Assembly: GCF_018219455.1 (NCBI RefSeq)
Contig: NZ_CP056122.1
Span: 1,612,001 to 1,676,000, forward strand
From: Moritella sp. 5
GTDB taxonomy: Bacteria; Pseudomonadota; Gammaproteobacteria; Enterobacterales; Moritellaceae
Length of the DNA: 64,000 nt
Direction of reading: 5' to 3'
A model generated the notes under the pieces. The model saw nothing but the letters and a program-made list of their open reading frames with translations, ran no database searches and was not told the DNA's origin. This document shows positions 53,701 through 58,724 of this stretch, in pieces (within the stretch, counting starts at the first letter, position 1; every line of letters starts with the position of its first letter). Both the position numbers and the translations under genes were made by a program.

Positions 53701-56700
53701 GAACAGGCACACCTTTAGTACTTGATACCAGCGATGTGAGTAAAACGATGGATGAGGGCTTAACCCGCGAAGCGACTGAGGGTAATGGTGGCACTATCAC
53801 ATACAGCTCGTCGTTAGAAAGTGTGGCGACGGTTGATAGTCAGGGACTGGTCACGATGGTTGGTGTTGGTGATACGGTGATCACGGCGACTGAAGCCGCG
53901 ACGGCGAACTACGATGAACAAGCAGCGCTTTATAATCTCAAGGTGACGACGGGAACAGGCACACCTTTAGTACTTGATACCAGCGATGTGAGTAAAACGA
54001 TGGATGAGGGCTTAACCCGCGAAGCGACTGAGGGTAATGGTGGCACTATCACATACAGCTCGTCGTTAGAAAGTGTGGCGACGGTAGATAGTCAGGGACT
54101 GGTCACGATGGTTGGTGTTGGTGATACGGTGATCATAGCGACTGAAGCCGCGACGGCGAACTACGAGCAACAAGCAGCGCTTTATAACCTCAAGGTGACG
54201 ACGGGAACAGGCACACCTTTAGTACTTGATACCAGCGATGTGAGTAAAACGATGGATGAGGGCTTAACCCGCGAAGCGACTGAGGGTAATGGTGGCACTA
54301 TCACATACAGCTCGTCGTTAGAAAGTGTGGCGACGGTAGATAGTCAGGGACTGGTCACGATGGTTGGTGTTGGTGATACGGTGATCACGGCGACTGAAGC
54401 CGCGACGGCGAACTACGATGAACAAGCAGCGCTTTATAACCTCAAGGTGACGACGGGAACAGGCACACCTTTAGTACTTGATACCAGCGATGTGAGTAAA
54501 ACGATGGATGAGGGCTTAACCCGCGAAGCGACTGAGGGTAATGGTGGCACTATCACATACAGCTCGTCGTTAGAAAGTGTGGCGACGGTAGATAGTCAGG
54601 GACTGGTCACGATGGTTGGTGTTGGTGATACGGTGATCACGGCGACTGAAGCCGCGACGGCGAACTACGATGAACAAGCAGCGCTTTATAATCTCAAGGT
54701 GACGACGGGAACAGGCACACCTTTAGTACTTGATACCAGCGATGTGAGTAAAACGATGGATGAGGGCTTAACCCGCGAAGCGACTGAGGGTAATGGTGGC
54801 ACTATCACATACAGCTCGTCGTTAGAAAGTGTGGCGACGGTAGATAGTCAGGGACTGGTCACGATGGTTGGTGTTGGTGATACGGTGATCACGGCGACTG
54901 AAGCCGCGACGGCGAACTACGATGAACAAGCAGCGCTTTATAACCTCAAGGTGACGACGGGAACAGGCACACCTTTAGTACTTGATACCAGCGATGTGAG
55001 TAAAACGATGGATGAGGGCTTAACCCGCGAAGCGACTGAGGGTAATGGTGGCACTATCACATACAGCTCGTCGTTAGAAAGTGTGGCGACGGTAGATAGT
55101 CAGGGACTGGTCACGATGGTTGGTGTTGGTGATACGGTGATCACGGCGACTGAAGCCGCGACGGCGAACTACGATGAACAAGCAGCGCTTTATAATCTCA
55201 AGGTGACGACGGGAACAGGCACACCTTTAGTACTTGATACCAGCGATGTGAGTAAAACGATGGATGAGGGCTTAACCCGCGAAGCGACTGAGGGTAATGG
55301 TGGCACTATCACATACAGCTCGTCGTTAGAAAGTGTGGCGACGGTAGATAGTCAGGGACTGGTCACGATGGTTGGTGTTGGTGATACGGTGATCACGGCG
55401 ACTGAAGCCGCGACGGCGAACTACGATGAACAAGCAGCGCTTTATAATCTCAAGGTGACGACGGGAACAGGCACACCTTTAGTACTTGATACCAGCGATG
55501 TGAGTAAAACGATGGATGAGGGCTTAACCCGCGAAGCGACTGAGGGTAATGGTGGCACTATCACATACAGCTCGTCGTTAGAAAGTGTGGCGACGGTAGA
55601 TAGTCAGGGACTGGTCACGATGGTTGGTGTTGGTGATACGGTGATCACGGCGACTGAAGCCGCGACGGCGAACTACGATGAACAAGCAGCGCTTTATAAT
55701 CTCAAGGTGACGACGGGAACAGGCACACCTTTAGTACTTGATACCAGCGATGTGAGTAAAACGATGGATGAGGGCTTAACCCGCGAAGCGACTGAGGGTA
55801 ATGGTGGCACTATCACATACAGCTCGTCGTTAGAAAGTGTGGCGACGGTAGATAGTCAGGGACTGGTCACGATGGTTGGTGTTGGTGATACGGTGATCAC
55901 GGCGACTGAAGCCGCGACGGCGAACTACGATGAACAAGCAGCGCTTTATAACCTCAAGGTGACGACGGGAACAGGCACACCTTTAGTACTTGATACCAGC
56001 GATGTGAGTAAAACGATGGATGAGGGCTTAACCCGCGAAGCGACTGAGGGTAATGGTGGCACTATCACATACAGCTCGTCGTTAGAAAGTGTGGCGACGG
56101 TAGATAGTCAGGGACTGGTCACGATGGTTGGTGTTGGTGATACGGTGATCACGGCGACTGAAGCCGCGACGGCGAACTACGATGAACAAGCAGCGCTTTA
56201 TAACCTCAAGGTGACGACGGGAACAGGCACACCTTTAGTACTTGATACCAGCGATGTGAGTAAAACGATGGATGAGGGCTTAACCCGCGAAGCGACTGAG
56301 GGTAATGGTGGCACTATCACATACAGCTCGTCGTTAGAAAGTGTGGCGACGGTAGATAGTCAGGGACTGGTCACGATGGTTGGTGTTGGTGATACGGTGA
56401 TCACGGCGACTGAAGCCGCGACGGCGAACTACGATGAACAAGCAGCGCTTTATAACCTCAAGGTGACGACGGGAACAGGCACACCTTTAGTACTTGATAC
56501 CAGCGATGTGAGTAAAACGATGGATGAGGGCTTAACCCGCGAAGCGACTGAGGGTAATGGTGGCACTATCACATACAGCTCGTCGTTAGAAAGTGTGGCG
56601 ACGGTTGATAGTCAGGGACTGGTCACGATGGTTGGTGTTGGTGATACGGTGATCACGGCGACTGAAGCCGCGACGGCGAACTACGATGAACAAGCAGCGC

Positions 56701-56732
56701 TTTATAATCTCAAGGTGACGACGGGAAGTTGA
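35703..56732 (+). CDS. giant 7009-residue lipoprotein with 51 tandem Big_2-like Ig repeats
   Basis: A signal peptide ending in LVSC-GGGGG predicts a lipid-anchored Cys19 followed by a Gly/Ser linker. Next come a carboxypeptidase-regulatory-like segment (GHITGVVFDAAISNSTVSAY...) and an MITPLTNFGAGL block. Then about 2500 residues contain several Ig/cadherin-like domains (recurring D..PP.V and D..GP.I linkers, for example DKNPPEVTV, DKEGPVVTL, DIQGPTITL). A YQWYADGEAI domain precedes the array at about residue 2620. From residue 2727 to the end there are 51 units of 84 residues. Each resembles a Big_2 fold (ITYSSSLESVATVDSQGLV...GDTVITAT). The protein ends inside the last unit (KVTTGS) with no C-terminal anchor. 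The ribosome-binding site is weak. Probably a surface fibre or adhesin/biofilm protein (inference); neighbours do not include a dedicated secretion gene. Confidence 0.93.
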   Translation: MTPRSILSIVLLLFFLVSCGGGGGDSSSKPATRKVGHITGVVFDAAISNSTVSAYEFKNGRVGKLLASTKTNQKGQYSLEIQSGPMPLYIESQGGGYLDPYSGKIVEKSSTGGLLTLITYINYSEGNNHDAMITPLTNFGAGLTEYLIRSNGVDPSVAIDNTNTQLLNIYGFNVFTTKPLDLTSEGSSGGISEGHEYGALLTAYSSYAYEKLNESQLKEETVYTSYNLSDIQYQDIRADGTLNGKITDKNGFVKKISFGIQPISVRIYTNHLAQHMLRVVNDPKINKSGVSADQFSDFSERLNKPESDIFTGASDYPINEDAPVVTQSCRDEGEACLNNILSLKDNIYFNVADYIGIKTIDPIFEYEDSDGQWQEISYCNYNEERCQFDSSFVIGQQAWAAFVKVDTALLDLFDAKKARVRFEVSDVFDLEDRDQSIEFKWDNVGPSINIDEEKSPLVYNPNADNSLYKLVGTVKNNISLLSSLRLTIGGDDPKTLPCDKSLIEPGVCNFSQAIDDVDFKDKGSLILKVEAEDENHNKKPSIHVVYTDTGIPTYLPSFSDTKIKFINYSTGTAQEEEGYLAEDSFTHDGEKKALKIDFKYAKNGLSAIPDSESVNFENFNVKILKDNGIPYIQFKVGDTLTENTGSSAEKLTLKVEYKIKGNLANTISTKDNPHVIPHQQIDVENIEFGKVRDLIYYIPFTRDIFGPKFEDATKGDTQSIEVTVSNKSGNSSDVYKYAFKSTFELPVVKVMAPFLDAEASLFRFNEKGTYEHVASCDLKPEKLRAGADERALDLASCSMSTPYVGEVHKISLSGDSVEFHQWSINKETTVNLNPDKNYTNYPITGYVYVNGSKDIYLSELSVFQSGFFDSLWAGDDKVNVQERANDILNKVNDIFLKGKSFFNFNPITTSYATNEDLDKLGKAAVVHTLSNSYQHRFIVEALGKMSKDQGIDSTVLAKAFYADFASGTIDGKDSADAQIKYGNKDLTPETYRTVLAQFYYDFVRNNFENIPDYVVMRYANTLSTANPLLGDKALFGDDHGASIDKNPPEVTVVIGNEDNFYNPDSKNPNPKSWYIKDKISVVVTISDPSGISDSPAPKFEFLWGDDASEATNPLESIVLKDVESTAYKKSYEFEFNSVSEDYPTIKRMDMLVSVSDTVGNSYDDSTPHITSFIVDNSPPSYTHTNQNVADEGEDADVDHEKTYISLAVGKDQQKLSFAILDIVGEKEGKRQVKFTQLPKSLGVSKTIEYSEMITDGNEFSIVLCGKACADGETNRHYLEDGKWELQIASEDKLGNVISFGDPAVQKFYVYIDSTAPHVESNTVENPDVIGANKNWNVTSFITYGNETHRSEPGPISMKLSSQNFGRHELGTCDVKSPDEIACLIVKEGSTLVELNPEKLTHGEILKFDISAKDSAFPANEGQGKRFFKVDKEGPVVTLENPAVVAEPSGGQDLTPDVMPIVGRNFSVHILKITDDSELGEISLWQKLDNGDLKKIIEEKSADNKTFYVSDTDSAKIEINEGNNRINLVVRAKDEHGFSSDTAVPVFIYDIQGPTITLKNYQKDKYYVPGYSFGFNIKDLNDDSIDKESIKYWASESDISGDGVSIGIEESIKTQFYKNFNLRIEAQDIRGNLSTENFKIKVDSQPPTGNLIIHQGGNELKPGTVVSKAGPLSLTLKDVSSASGVSDITALVKRSGESEGSSFRFHQNVGSTSWASTLDLTTDGDYSIDIKMYNSAITDQDDGNVPGTIQVNISVKRGGHELTLVAPEDFANHKAGKSLTVEFSTDDTSGLKKLECWIREDWKSDEAPEDTIAPYVSYEGINSPICNFSNFTEDLPKDLSKNLVLITRTEGDNEAKVTQKFSFKMIDVTAPVILDREIKLLTENVFFDVTAEVKKLTLGIKVEDGLSGIDKAKTPTLRTYNNHGGLVPTGDPAYDGDNKVTYFFTQDYVNIINSASPTQTVKLDGVKDNVGNIIAGENSNITLIVPGVDPQVKIDDLADEQWIPEGTIKFNYRTKLGEESGLYDVVVSLNDTELSLKKEGTSNGTFTKFVKCNDGDEWLCSSFKAKIPELDSANRLNLKVTVFDYWENAGSNGENGITLNIDKDKPVIAAEPTSITRVGNDVLIRFDIQDEKSQIAKVRYSSNIGNENVVVEKTSDSDRYLVMEIPFDKLDNKSDILVNITATNKVGLQATGKVKVVLTKPQVALTLPKTKLVRDRLLLDKDAQPFTLNATNPGSKVQAVSYTISLALEDDLENIIASKTGGINGTDTTVNSLLNLASSEQGLYRLTLSVIDSMGREISSFYLNENNEQKLEYAGVIIDRYPPEISSIQTNVERVALDSEGRYKFIVKANISDVHLDHDLVGATLNRDGTSFTPVEKIVEPDTDQYTFVFRVLPGEYDLTITATDFADRVTTTPNLNVDIKAFDVPELTLTADGKTDITLVGVEGEDAIKRATLAFDFSEDIFDFDISDIKLASPISGEVGLVSDLTMDSDSRRKWTANYTITSGVDDVITIKVNDGSFVNDIGIAGLGEQIVINIEGSAPVASNVEIKLAEETTSPTVGDELTGAYEYSDVDGDKKDTSASIYQWYADGEAIDKATDLTYRLTILDHDKKIRFSVTPVALTGTQKQGKESFSKDTEAVLELVGEPLVFGGNVKITMDESFSRAVEGGNGGTITYSSSLESVATVDSQGLVTMVGVGDTVITATEEQGGDFFAQKASYKLKVTTGTGTPLVLDTSDVSKTMDEGLTREATEGNGGTITYSSSLESVATVDSQGLVTMVGVGDTVITATEAATANYDEQAALYNLKVTTGTGTPLVLDTSDVSKTMDEGLTREATEGNGGTITYSSSLESVATVDSQGLVTMVGVGDTVITATEAATANYDEQAALYNLKVTTGTGTPLVLDTSDVSKTMDEGLTREATEGNGGTITYSSSLESVATVDSQGLVTMVGVGDTVITATEAATANYDEQAALYNLKVTTGTGTPLVLDTSDVSKTMDEGLTREATEGNGGTITYSSSLESVATVDSQGLVTMVGVGDTVITATEAATANYDEQAALYNLKVTTGTGTPLVLDTSDVSKTMDEGLTREATEGNGGTITYSSSLESVATVDSQGLVTMVGVGDTVITATEAATANYDEQAALYNLKVTTGTGTPLVLDTSDVSKTMDEGLTREATEGNGGTITYSSSLESVATVDSQGLVTMVGVGDTVITATEAATANYDEQAALYNLKVTTGTGTPLVLDTSDVSKTMDEGLTREATEGNGGTITYSSSLESVATVDSQGLVTMVGVGDTVITATEAATANYDEQAALYNLKVTTGTGTPLVLDTSDVSKTMDEGLTREATEGNGGTITYSSSLESVATVDSQGLVTMVGVGDTVITATEAATANYDEQAALYNLKVTTGTGTPLVLDTSDVSKTMDEGLTREATEGNGGTITYSSSLESVATVDSQGLVTMVGVGDTVITATEAATANYDEQAALYNLKVTTGTGTPLVLDTSDVSKTMDEGLTREATEGNGGTITYSSSLESVATVDSQGLVTMVGVGDTVITATEAATANYDEQAALYNLKVTTGTGTPLVLDTSDVSKTMDEGLTREATEGNGGTITYSSSLESVATVDSQGLVTMVGVGDTVITATEAATANYDEQAALYNLKVTTGTGTPLVLDTSDVSKTMDEGLTREATEGNGGTITYSSSLESVATVDSQGLVTMVGVGDTVITATEAATANYDEQAALYNLKVTTGTGTPLVLDTSDVSKTMDEGLTREATEGNGGTITYSSSLESVATVDSQGLVTMVGVGDTVIMATEAATANYDEQAALYNLKVTTGTGTPLVLDTSDVSKTMDEGLTREATEGNGGTITYSSSLESVATVDSQGLVTMVGVGDTVITATEAATANYDEQAALYNLKVTTGTGTPLVLDTSDVSKTMDEGLTREATEGNGGTITYSSSLESVATVDSQGLVTMVGVGDTVITATEAATANYDEQAALYNLKVTTGTGTPLVLDTSDVSKTMDEGLTREATEGNGGTITYSSSLESVATVDSQGLVTMVGVGDTVITATEAATANYDEQAALYNLKVTTGTGTPLVLDTSDVSKTMDEGLTREATEGNGGTITYSSSLESVATVDSQGLVTMVGVGDTVITATEAATANYDEQAALYNLKVTTGTGTPLVLDTSDVSKTMDEGLTREATEGNGGTITYSSSLESVATVDSQGLVTMVGVGDTVITATEAATANYDEQAALYNLKVTTGTGTPLVLDTSDVSKTMDEGLTREATEGNGGTITYSSSLESVATVDSQGLVTMVGVGDTVITATEAATANYDEQAALYNLKVTTGTGTPLVLDTSDVSKTMDEGLTREATEGNGGTITYSSSLESVATVDSQGLVTMVGVGDTVITATEAATANYDEQAALYNLKVTTGTGTPLVLDTSDVSKTMDEGLTREATEGNGGTITYSSSLESVATVDSQGLVTMVGVGDTVITATEAATANYDEQAALYNLKVTTGTGTPLVLDTSDVSKTMDEGLTREATEGNGGTITYSSSLESVATVDSQGLVTMVGVGDTVIMATEAATANYDEQAALYNLKVTTGTGTPLVLDTSDVSKTMDEGLTREATEGNGGTITYSSSLESVATVDSQGLVTMVGVGDTVITATEAATANYDEQAALYNLKVTTGTGTPLVLDTSDVSKTMDEGLTREATEGNGGTITYSSSLESVATVDSQGLVTMVGVGDTVITATEAATANYDEQAALYNLKVTTGTGTPLVLDTSDVSKTMDEGLTREATEGNGGTITYSSSLESVATVDSQGLVTMVGVGDTVITATEAATANYDEQAALYNLKVTTGTGTPLVLDTSDVSKTMDEGLTREATEGNGGTITYSSSLESVATVDSQGLVTMVGVGDTVITATEAATANYDEQAALYNLKVTTGTGTPLVLDTSDVSKTMDEGLTREATEGNGGTITYSSSLESVATVDSQGLVTMVGVGDTVITATEAATANYDEQAALYNLKVTTGTGTPLVLDTSDVSKTMDEGLTREATEGNGGTITYSSSLESVATVDSQGLVTMVGVGDTVITATEAATANYDEQAALYNLKVTTGTGTPLVLDTSDVSKTMDEGLTREATEGNGGTITYSSSLESVATVDSQGLVTMVGVGDTVITATEAATANYDEQAALYNLKVTTGTGTPLVLDTSDVSKTMDEGLTREATEGNGGTITYSSSLESVATVDSQGLVTMVGVGDTVITATEAATANYDEQAALYNLKVTTGTGTPLVLDTSDVSKTMDEGLTREATEGNGGTITYSSSLESVATVDSQGLVTMVGVGDTVIMATEAATANYDEQAALYNLKVTTGTGTPLVLDTSDVSKTMDEGLTREATEGNGGTITYSSSLESVATVDSQGLVTMVGVGDTVITATEAATANYDEQAALYNLKVTTGTGTPLVLDTSDVSKTMDEGLTREATEGNGGTITYSSSLESVATVDSQGLVTMVGVGDTVITATEAATANYDEQAALYNLKVTTGTGTPLVLDTSDVSKTMDEGLTREATEGNGGTITYSSSLESVATVDSQGLVTMVGVGDTVITATEAATANYDEQAALYNLKVTTGTGTPLVLDTSDVSKTMDEGLTREATEGNGGTITYSSSLESVATVDSQGLVTMVGVGDTVITATEAATANYDEQAALYNLKVTTGTGTPLVLDTSDVSKTMDEGLTREATEGNGGTITYSSSLESVATVDSQGLVTMVGVGDTVITATEAATANYDEQAALYNLKVTTGTGTPLVLDTSDVSKTMDEGLTREATEGNGGTITYSSSLESVATVDSQGLVTMVGVGDTVITATEAATANYDEQAALYNLKVTTGTGTPLVLDTSDVSKTMDEGLTREATEGNGGTITYSSSLESVATVDSQGLVTMVGVGDTVITATEAATANYDEQAALYNLKVTTGTGTPLVLDTSDVSKTMDEGLTREATEGNGGTITYSSSLESVATVDSQGLVTMVGVGDTVITATEAATANYDEQAALYNLKVTTGTGTPLVLDTSDVSKTMDEGLTREATEGNGGTITYSSSLESVATVDSQGLVTMVGVGDTVITATEAATANYDEQAALYNLKVTTGTGTPLVLDTSDVSKTMDEGLTREATEGNGGTITYSSSLESVATVDSQGLVTMVGVGDTVIIATEAATANYEQQAALYNLKVTTGTGTPLVLDTSDVSKTMDEGLTREATEGNGGTITYSSSLESVATVDSQGLVTMVGVGDTVITATEAATANYDEQAALYNLKVTTGTGTPLVLDTSDVSKTMDEGLTREATEGNGGTITYSSSLESVATVDSQGLVTMVGVGDTVITATEAATANYDEQAALYNLKVTTGTGTPLVLDTSDVSKTMDEGLTREATEGNGGTITYSSSLESVATVDSQGLVTMVGVGDTVITATEAATANYDEQAALYNLKVTTGTGTPLVLDTSDVSKTMDEGLTREATEGNGGTITYSSSLESVATVDSQGLVTMVGVGDTVITATEAATANYDEQAALYNLKVTTGTGTPLVLDTSDVSKTMDEGLTREATEGNGGTITYSSSLESVATVDSQGLVTMVGVGDTVITATEAATANYDEQAALYNLKVTTGTGTPLVLDTSDVSKTMDEGLTREATEGNGGTITYSSSLESVATVDSQGLVTMVGVGDTVITATEAATANYDEQAALYNLKVTTGTGTPLVLDTSDVSKTMDEGLTREATEGNGGTITYSSSLESVATVDSQGLVTMVGVGDTVITATEAATANYDEQAALYNLKVTTGTGTPLVLDTSDVSKTMDEGLTREATEGNGGTITYSSSLESVATVDSQGLVTMVGVGDTVITATEAATANYDEQAALYNLKVTTGTGTPLVLDTSDVSKTMDEGLTREATEGNGGTITYSSSLESVATVDSQGLVTMVGVGDTVITATEAATANYDEQAALYNLKVTTGTGTPLVLDTSDVSKTMDEGLTREATEGNGGTITYSSSLESVATVDSQGLVTMVGVGDTVITATEAATANYDEQAALYNLKVTTGS
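43632..43880 (+). repeat. divergent founder-like repeat unit 0
   Basis: An 83-residue unit just before the array. Its ends differ from the array consensus (EPLVFGGNVKITMDESFSRA and EEQGGDFFAQKASYK), but its middle (about 43701-43818) is almost identical to the array at DNA level. It marks the boundary of homogenisation. Confidence 0.85.
43881..56729 (+). repeat. 51 x 252-bp in-frame tandem array
   Basis: The invariant codon AAG at 43860 recurs at 56712, a distance of 12852 bp, exactly 51 x 252. Units show no length change. I found only four kinds of variation. Two are silent: GTA/GTT before GATAGTC (GTT in units 2, 3, 36, 40 and 51) and AAT/AAC before CTC. Two change residues: ATC ACG to ATC ATG (T to M, units 13, 22, 31), and unit 41 with ATC ATA and GAG CAA. 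The array is about half G+C, clearly higher than the A+T-rich 5' part of the gene. Confidence 0.97.
46653..52448 (+). repeat. higher-order 9-unit (2268-bp) repeat inside the array
   Basis: The ATCATG variant recurs at 47076, 49344 and 51612, each 2268 bp (9 units) apart. The AAT/AAC pattern of units 13-21 (T C C C T T C C T) is the same in units 22-30, and units 31-34 start it again. So unit k matches unit k+9 for k = 12 to 25. Confidence 0.88.
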
Positions 56733-56788
56733 AACGGGAAAGTTAGTGCTTTAACGAACTAAAAACAAAAACACATCTAACCTTCAAA

Positions 56789-56816
56789 AAATATTAACCA
56801 TCGATAGTTAATATTT
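56789..56816 (+). terminator. candidate terminator after the giant gene
   Basis: AAATATTAAC and GTTAATATTT form a perfect 10-bp A+T-rich stem with an 8-nt loop, 57 bp past the stop. The T tract is part of the stem, so strength is doubtful. Confidence 0.45.
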
Positions 56817-56860
56817 CTACCTTACCTATTGCTCTTCACGTTATATTTATTTAAACTCCT

Positions 56861-56940
56861 TGTAAACCAAATCGTTACTAAGTCTAATCAACTTAAATCA
56901 CTGCAACTTATTTAATCATTAGGTTGTGGAGATACAATGC
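56861..56940 (+). repeat. leader of the 576-aa gene, duplicated at 60188-60268
   Basis: The 80 bp before and across ATG 56937 (TGTAAACCAAATCG...GGTTGTGGAGATACAATG) match 60188-60268 with roughly one change in seven. Includes the ribosome-binding site. Confidence 0.85.
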
Positions 56941-58667
56941 AAACGCTCTATAAATTTATACCCAGCTCCAAGTTAACCCATAAAGAGCTGGCGTTCCTGC
57001 AGCTGCCTAGTGAAGTTATTAGCCAGCTCTCGCGTGTACGCGATATTAAATCTGTGCTCAGGCCATTGCCTAGTCAATTAAGTACTTCCTTTGAGCAATC
57101 TAGTGATCCACAGATCCTAACGATAATGCAGCGGCTATTGTCAAGTGGTCAATGGATAGCCCTTGGATTGAACCCAAGAACTGTACCTATTACAGTATCC
57201 CAATTTGCCTCATTTCCAGTGATAAAGCAGCATGTCGAAAGAGTTAAAGCCACGGACAAACCCAAAGTTGTTAAAGCAAATTTCACTGCAGTAAAAGACG
57301 ATGTATACCTGGCTCCGCAGACAACATATGTTCCAATCGAACCTATGCCCGAACATAAAATAGTGGTGGAGTTAGCAGGGCAAGGGCGTAGTGAACCAAC
57401 CTTTCTTCGATTAAGTAAAACAGATCTTCAAAACTATAAAATAACGAAACCTCATCAAGACATTACAGCAGAACATCGTAGCTTAGCTGTTTTTAAAGGA
57501 TTGGAAAAAGAACCCAAAACCTTGTATTTCGCGATACCTCTTCAAGGCCGTCCTGAGCCATTAACTTTACTGCTCGTTGACAATATAGAACCTGTTGACA
57601 AAAGCATGGAAATGGCCGAGTGGGATAATGTTTTAGTTCCTGTTTTTCCGCAATATTATGTAGGTGATGATCAAGACAAAAATAAAATAAGCCTATACGA
57701 ATCAGGATATATGTATGTCCTATGGAAAAACAAAGTGTGGCGAGAGTTAAGCGTTGATCAAAAAGGCTATTTCTGTGATGTGGAATTAGAATATTACCGA
57801 AATCGACAGGCTGAAACAGTTAAAAAAACAAGGCATGTAAATATTAATTTTTTTGATGAAGATAGATATGGTCGACTTTGTTCTGATGACAAATTTGCTA
57901 TCTATCAGAACGGAGATCTGGTGTTTGAAGGTGCTCTTGATGAATTTGGTTCAGCTCGAATCTTTGGCTTAACGGAAGACAAAGTAACGGCTGAATGTTA
58001 CCGAGAGGATGGAGAGCATTTAGTTGTCGAGTTAGATACAGTTGAAAGTCCCTTTAAAGGAGGACTTAAAGTATTACGTGAACCAGCGGGTGTGCCGTTA
58101 TCAAACATCTGGGTGCCATACAAAATTAAAGGTGAAGTGCAAACTGACCTCAACATGCTGTATAGCCAACGTCAATTAACTTTATCTGAATTGAGTAAAT
58201 TAGAAAGTGAAGGAGATAGTCGTTTAGTCGATCTTAGTGGGTTAGCTGCTTACAGTGACTCACAACATTTTGACGCCGACAATACGTTGGTTTCAGAGCT
58301 AATTGCTAGCCCATTACCCGACGGCCAAAATGTAGGGTTATTGAAAGGGTTGTTGGGGACTAATACCGCTGGTGTTTATTTAAACCCGCCTGCACCGTCT
58401 ATTCGGTTTACCTACATTATCGACCTTCATTGTGACCAGTCAGATGACTATTTTGAATTAAGTTGTGTTGATGATAAATGGAGTCAAAAGGTTTATTTAA
58501 GAGAAACCGAGTTTATTGACAAACATCGCAAAGAAATTGTTTTTACAGGTTGGTTACCCGAAGTCAAAAACGTTAATTTAAAACGGTACTGCGCAGGTTT
58601 TGAGTTGCATGATAAACAGGAAGCTATGTCCATTCATGCAAACATCGCAATTACTGATTTGTTGTGA
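56937..58667 (+). CDS. uncharacterised 576-aa protein with VasX_N-like segment
   Basis: Not firmly recognised. No signal peptide. Residues about 1-110 are helical (KLTHKELAFLQLPSEVI...). The middle contains VPVFPQYYVG, then LYESGYMYVLWKNKVWREL (about 252-270), which resembles the R-x-GYLYV...LWREY pattern of the VasX N-terminal region found in type VI secretion effectors. A small beta domain follows (KFAIYQNGDLVFEGALDEFGSARIFGL, about 322-348), of the kind that ends many cargo-binding Ig-like modules. The C-terminal third has further beta structure. GGAGA precedes the ATG. It heads a row with a lipoprotein and an OmpA-domain protein. An adaptor or N-terminal half of a split effector is a plausible role (inference). 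Confidence 0.7.
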   Translation: MQTLYKFIPSSKLTHKELAFLQLPSEVISQLSRVRDIKSVLRPLPSQLSTSFEQSSDPQILTIMQRLLSSGQWIALGLNPRTVPITVSQFASFPVIKQHVERVKATDKPKVVKANFTAVKDDVYLAPQTTYVPIEPMPEHKIVVELAGQGRSEPTFLRLSKTDLQNYKITKPHQDITAEHRSLAVFKGLEKEPKTLYFAIPLQGRPEPLTLLLVDNIEPVDKSMEMAEWDNVLVPVFPQYYVGDDQDKNKISLYESGYMYVLWKNKVWRELSVDQKGYFCDVELEYYRNRQAETVKKTRHVNINFFDEDRYGRLCSDDKFAIYQNGDLVFEGALDEFGSARIFGLTEDKVTAECYREDGEHLVVELDTVESPFKGGLKVLREPAGVPLSNIWVPYKIKGEVQTDLNMLYSQRQLTLSELSKLESEGDSRLVDLSGLAAYSDSQHFDADNTLVSELIASPLPDGQNVGLLKGLLGTNTAGVYLNPPAPSIRFTYIIDLHCDQSDDYFELSCVDDKWSQKVYLRETEFIDKHRKEIVFTGWLPEVKNVNLKRYCAGFELHDKQEAMSIHANIAITDLL

Positions 58668-58724
58668 TTTAAATATTACGGTGATCATATTGCTTATAAG
58701 AAACCAAACAACGGAATTGTTTAA

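Noticed and set aside
43881-56729. CRISPR or non-coding satellite interpretation of the 252-bp repeats
   Set aside because: Units are adjacent without spacers, have a length divisible by three, stay open in one frame and encode a regular Ig-like sequence; substitutions are few and often silent.
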